A DNA stretch of 64,000 bases from Cladorhizidae sp. MBARI D1340-BT2 (lineage: Eukaryota > Porifera > Demospongiae > Poecilosclerida > Cladorhizidae), in assembly GCA_028752905.1 (NCBI GenBank), contig JAQNBH010000013.1, positions 22,193,477 through 22,257,476 on the forward strand, written 5' to 3'. A model generated the notes under the pieces. It had not been told where the DNA came from and ran no database searches. It worked only from the letters and a program-made list of their open reading frames with translations. The position numbers and the translations under genes were made by a program. Shown piece by piece: positions 62,986-64,000 of this stretch (its first letter is position 1; every line of letters starts with the position of its first letter).

Positions 62986-64000
62986 CAAGACCATGTCCCA
63001 GATTTTGTCAACTGATAGAGAAGGCCCTTATCTGCAACATGTCAACAGATTATCAATAAATATAGTGGTTTTTCACTGGCAGGCCACCGCTTTGGCAACT
63101 GGAAAACGCCAGGAAATATCGCAAACCTTACCACTTCAAATCACCATAACTTGCTAATACTTAGAGTACTCAAACTTTTGGCACGTACAAAAGACAGATA
63201 ATTAGAAGGGCTATCCGGTGATATAAAAATTATCTTTTTTGGGTAAAGTTTAGAACAGTTATGAGCTTTACGGCAAAAAAACAAGATTTTTTGGGGGGAA
63301 ATGAGAAACATATAGACCAAATTAGGGCAAATATCAAGATAGAGAACACATAATGAAACCTATCATTCGAATCATATCAAGTCCATTACAGTGAAGTTTG
63401 CAGAATATTATGGATGTTTGATATCAACAGAGAGCACAGGGAGAGACCAATCTTAATAGATATATATCAAGTTTATTCAGTGAAGTGTGGAGAATCTATG
63501 AAGCTAACCTGTCTAGCATCAAGATAGAGAACACATAGAGAAACCTATCATTCGAGTCATATCAAGTCCATTACAGTGAAGTATGCATAATAAATGTTTT
63601 TTTTGTATCAACAGAGAGCACAGAGAGAGACCTGTCTTAATAGCTATATATCAATGAAGTTTGGAGAATCCATGAAGCTAACATATTTAGCATCAAGAGA
63701 GAGCAGAGAGAAACCTATCTTGTGATTCTATCAAGTCCATTACTGTGAAGTATGCAGAATATACGGATGTTTGGTATCAAGAGAGAGAACAGAGAGAGGC
63801 CTACCTTTAGAGCTATATATCAAGTCTATTAATTGAAGTGTAGAGAATCTATGAAGCTAACATGTTTAGCACAAGATAGAGAACACTGAGAGATACCTAT
63901 CTTGCAAGTCCATTACAGTGAAGTGTGCAGAATATATGGATGTTTGGTATCAAGAGAGAGCACTTAGAGAGTCCTATCTTAATAGCTATACATCAACTCT
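62986..64000 (+). repeat. Unit 74, L, TG start, cut by the window end
   Basis: Markers: private aataaatatagtgg, caaactttt/cacgta, m3 gggtaaagtttagaacag, T6-G6-A3. Of about 1095 bp, 1015 are present; the window stops within the last Y monomer. Confidence 0.9.

Larger units (their letters stand above)
1..64000 (+). repeat. Hierarchical satellite array filling the window (74 composite units, head to tail)
   Basis: Every stretch of the window belongs to one tandem family. The string caagacca followed by tgtcccag or aagtcccag recurs 74 times in the same orientation, at spacings that fall only into four narrow classes: 567/568, 910/911, 1094-1097 and 1436 bp. Each unit is a 348-bp core, then 1, 3, 4 or 6 X-Y monomer dimers, then a 36-bp truncated monomer. 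No unique sequence interrupts the array and neither edge lies in the window. The longest open frames are 69 and 92 codons, all on the minus strand of the core and broken in most copies, so the array is non-coding as far as can be seen. Nested, near-identical repeats of this kind are typical of eukaryotic centromeric, pericentromeric or subtelomeric heterochromatin. Which of these applies, and the organism, cannot be decided from the sequence. Confidence 0.97.
62076..64000 (+). repeat. Zone 4: chimeric M unit and partial L unit
   Basis: The array returns to zone 2-like cores (caaactttt, G-form m3). The M unit ends in S-type terminal sequence and is followed by another TG-start unit, so it looks recombinant. 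The last unit is cut by the window end. Confidence 0.85.

Noticed and set aside
1..64000. CRISPR array
   Set aside because: Repeats are contiguous and spacer-free at every scale, units are 85-1436 bp long and there are no cas genes; the pattern is satellite DNA.
1..64000. Ribosomal DNA intergenic spacer with subrepeats
   Set aside because: No rRNA sequence appears anywhere in 64 kb and units are too short and too uniform for rDNA repeats.

Overview
The whole 64 kb window is one uninterrupted, head-to-tail satellite DNA array. I found no protein-coding gene, RNA gene, CRISPR array or insertion sequence, and no unique flanking DNA at either end. An AT-rich, multi-kilobase array with nested repeat levels and near-identical neighbouring copies points to a eukaryotic chromosome, in a heterochromatic, centromeric, pericentromeric or subtelomeric block. 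The sequence alone does not tell me the lineage; I do not recognise the satellite family.

The array has at least four nested levels. (1) An ancestral monomer of about 85 bp exists as two diverged forms. X (78-90 bp) ends in a 'tatggatgtttggta'-like segment. Y (85-95 bp) ends in 'tatgaagctaacatgtttagca'-like sequence and carries about 8 extra bases. Together they make an X-Y dimer of 173-185 bp. (2) Three dimers form a 526-bp block. (3) A composite unit consists of a 348-bp core unrelated to the monomers, a whole number of dimers and a 36-bp truncated monomer. Four size classes follow from the dimer count: S (567/568 bp, 1 dimer), M (910/911 bp, 3), L (1094-1097 bp, 4) and XL (1436 bp, 6). The window holds 73 complete units (32 S, 6 M, 32 L, 3 XL) plus one L cut by the window end. 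(4) Units are combined into higher-order repeats (HORs), which are themselves duplicated in segments of 5-14 kb.

Layout: 1-9113 is an XL-L-S HOR of 3099 bp (two near-identical copies and a 2915-bp variant with M in place of L). 9114-54461 is built mainly on an L-S HOR of 1663 bp with L-L-S variants, and contains three nested segmental duplications (offsets 5554, 12699/14362 and 4987 bp). 54462-62075 is an M-S(-S) zone with three tandem copies of a 2045-bp HOR. 62076-64000 is a chimeric M unit followed by a partial L.

All units lie in the same orientation. Marker convention used in the entries (positions as in unit 1): start type 'TG' (ccatgtccc) or 'AA' (ccaaagtccc, one base longer) at 7-15; m1 at 186-206 (caaactttt / caaaaattt / caaatattt / caaaaatgt, then cacgta or cacata); m2 at 226-235 (ctatccggtg / ctattcggtg / ctatccagtg); m3 at 251-273 (G-form 'gggtaaagtgtagaacag', A-form 'ggataaagtttagaaaag'); m4 at 302-316, a T-G-A homopolymer run always 15 bases long. 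These markers let single units be traced as copies or chimeras, so the window records a history of unequal crossing-over. Unit boundaries were counted by eye; statements that copies are identical rest on spot comparison of markers, not on a computed alignment.
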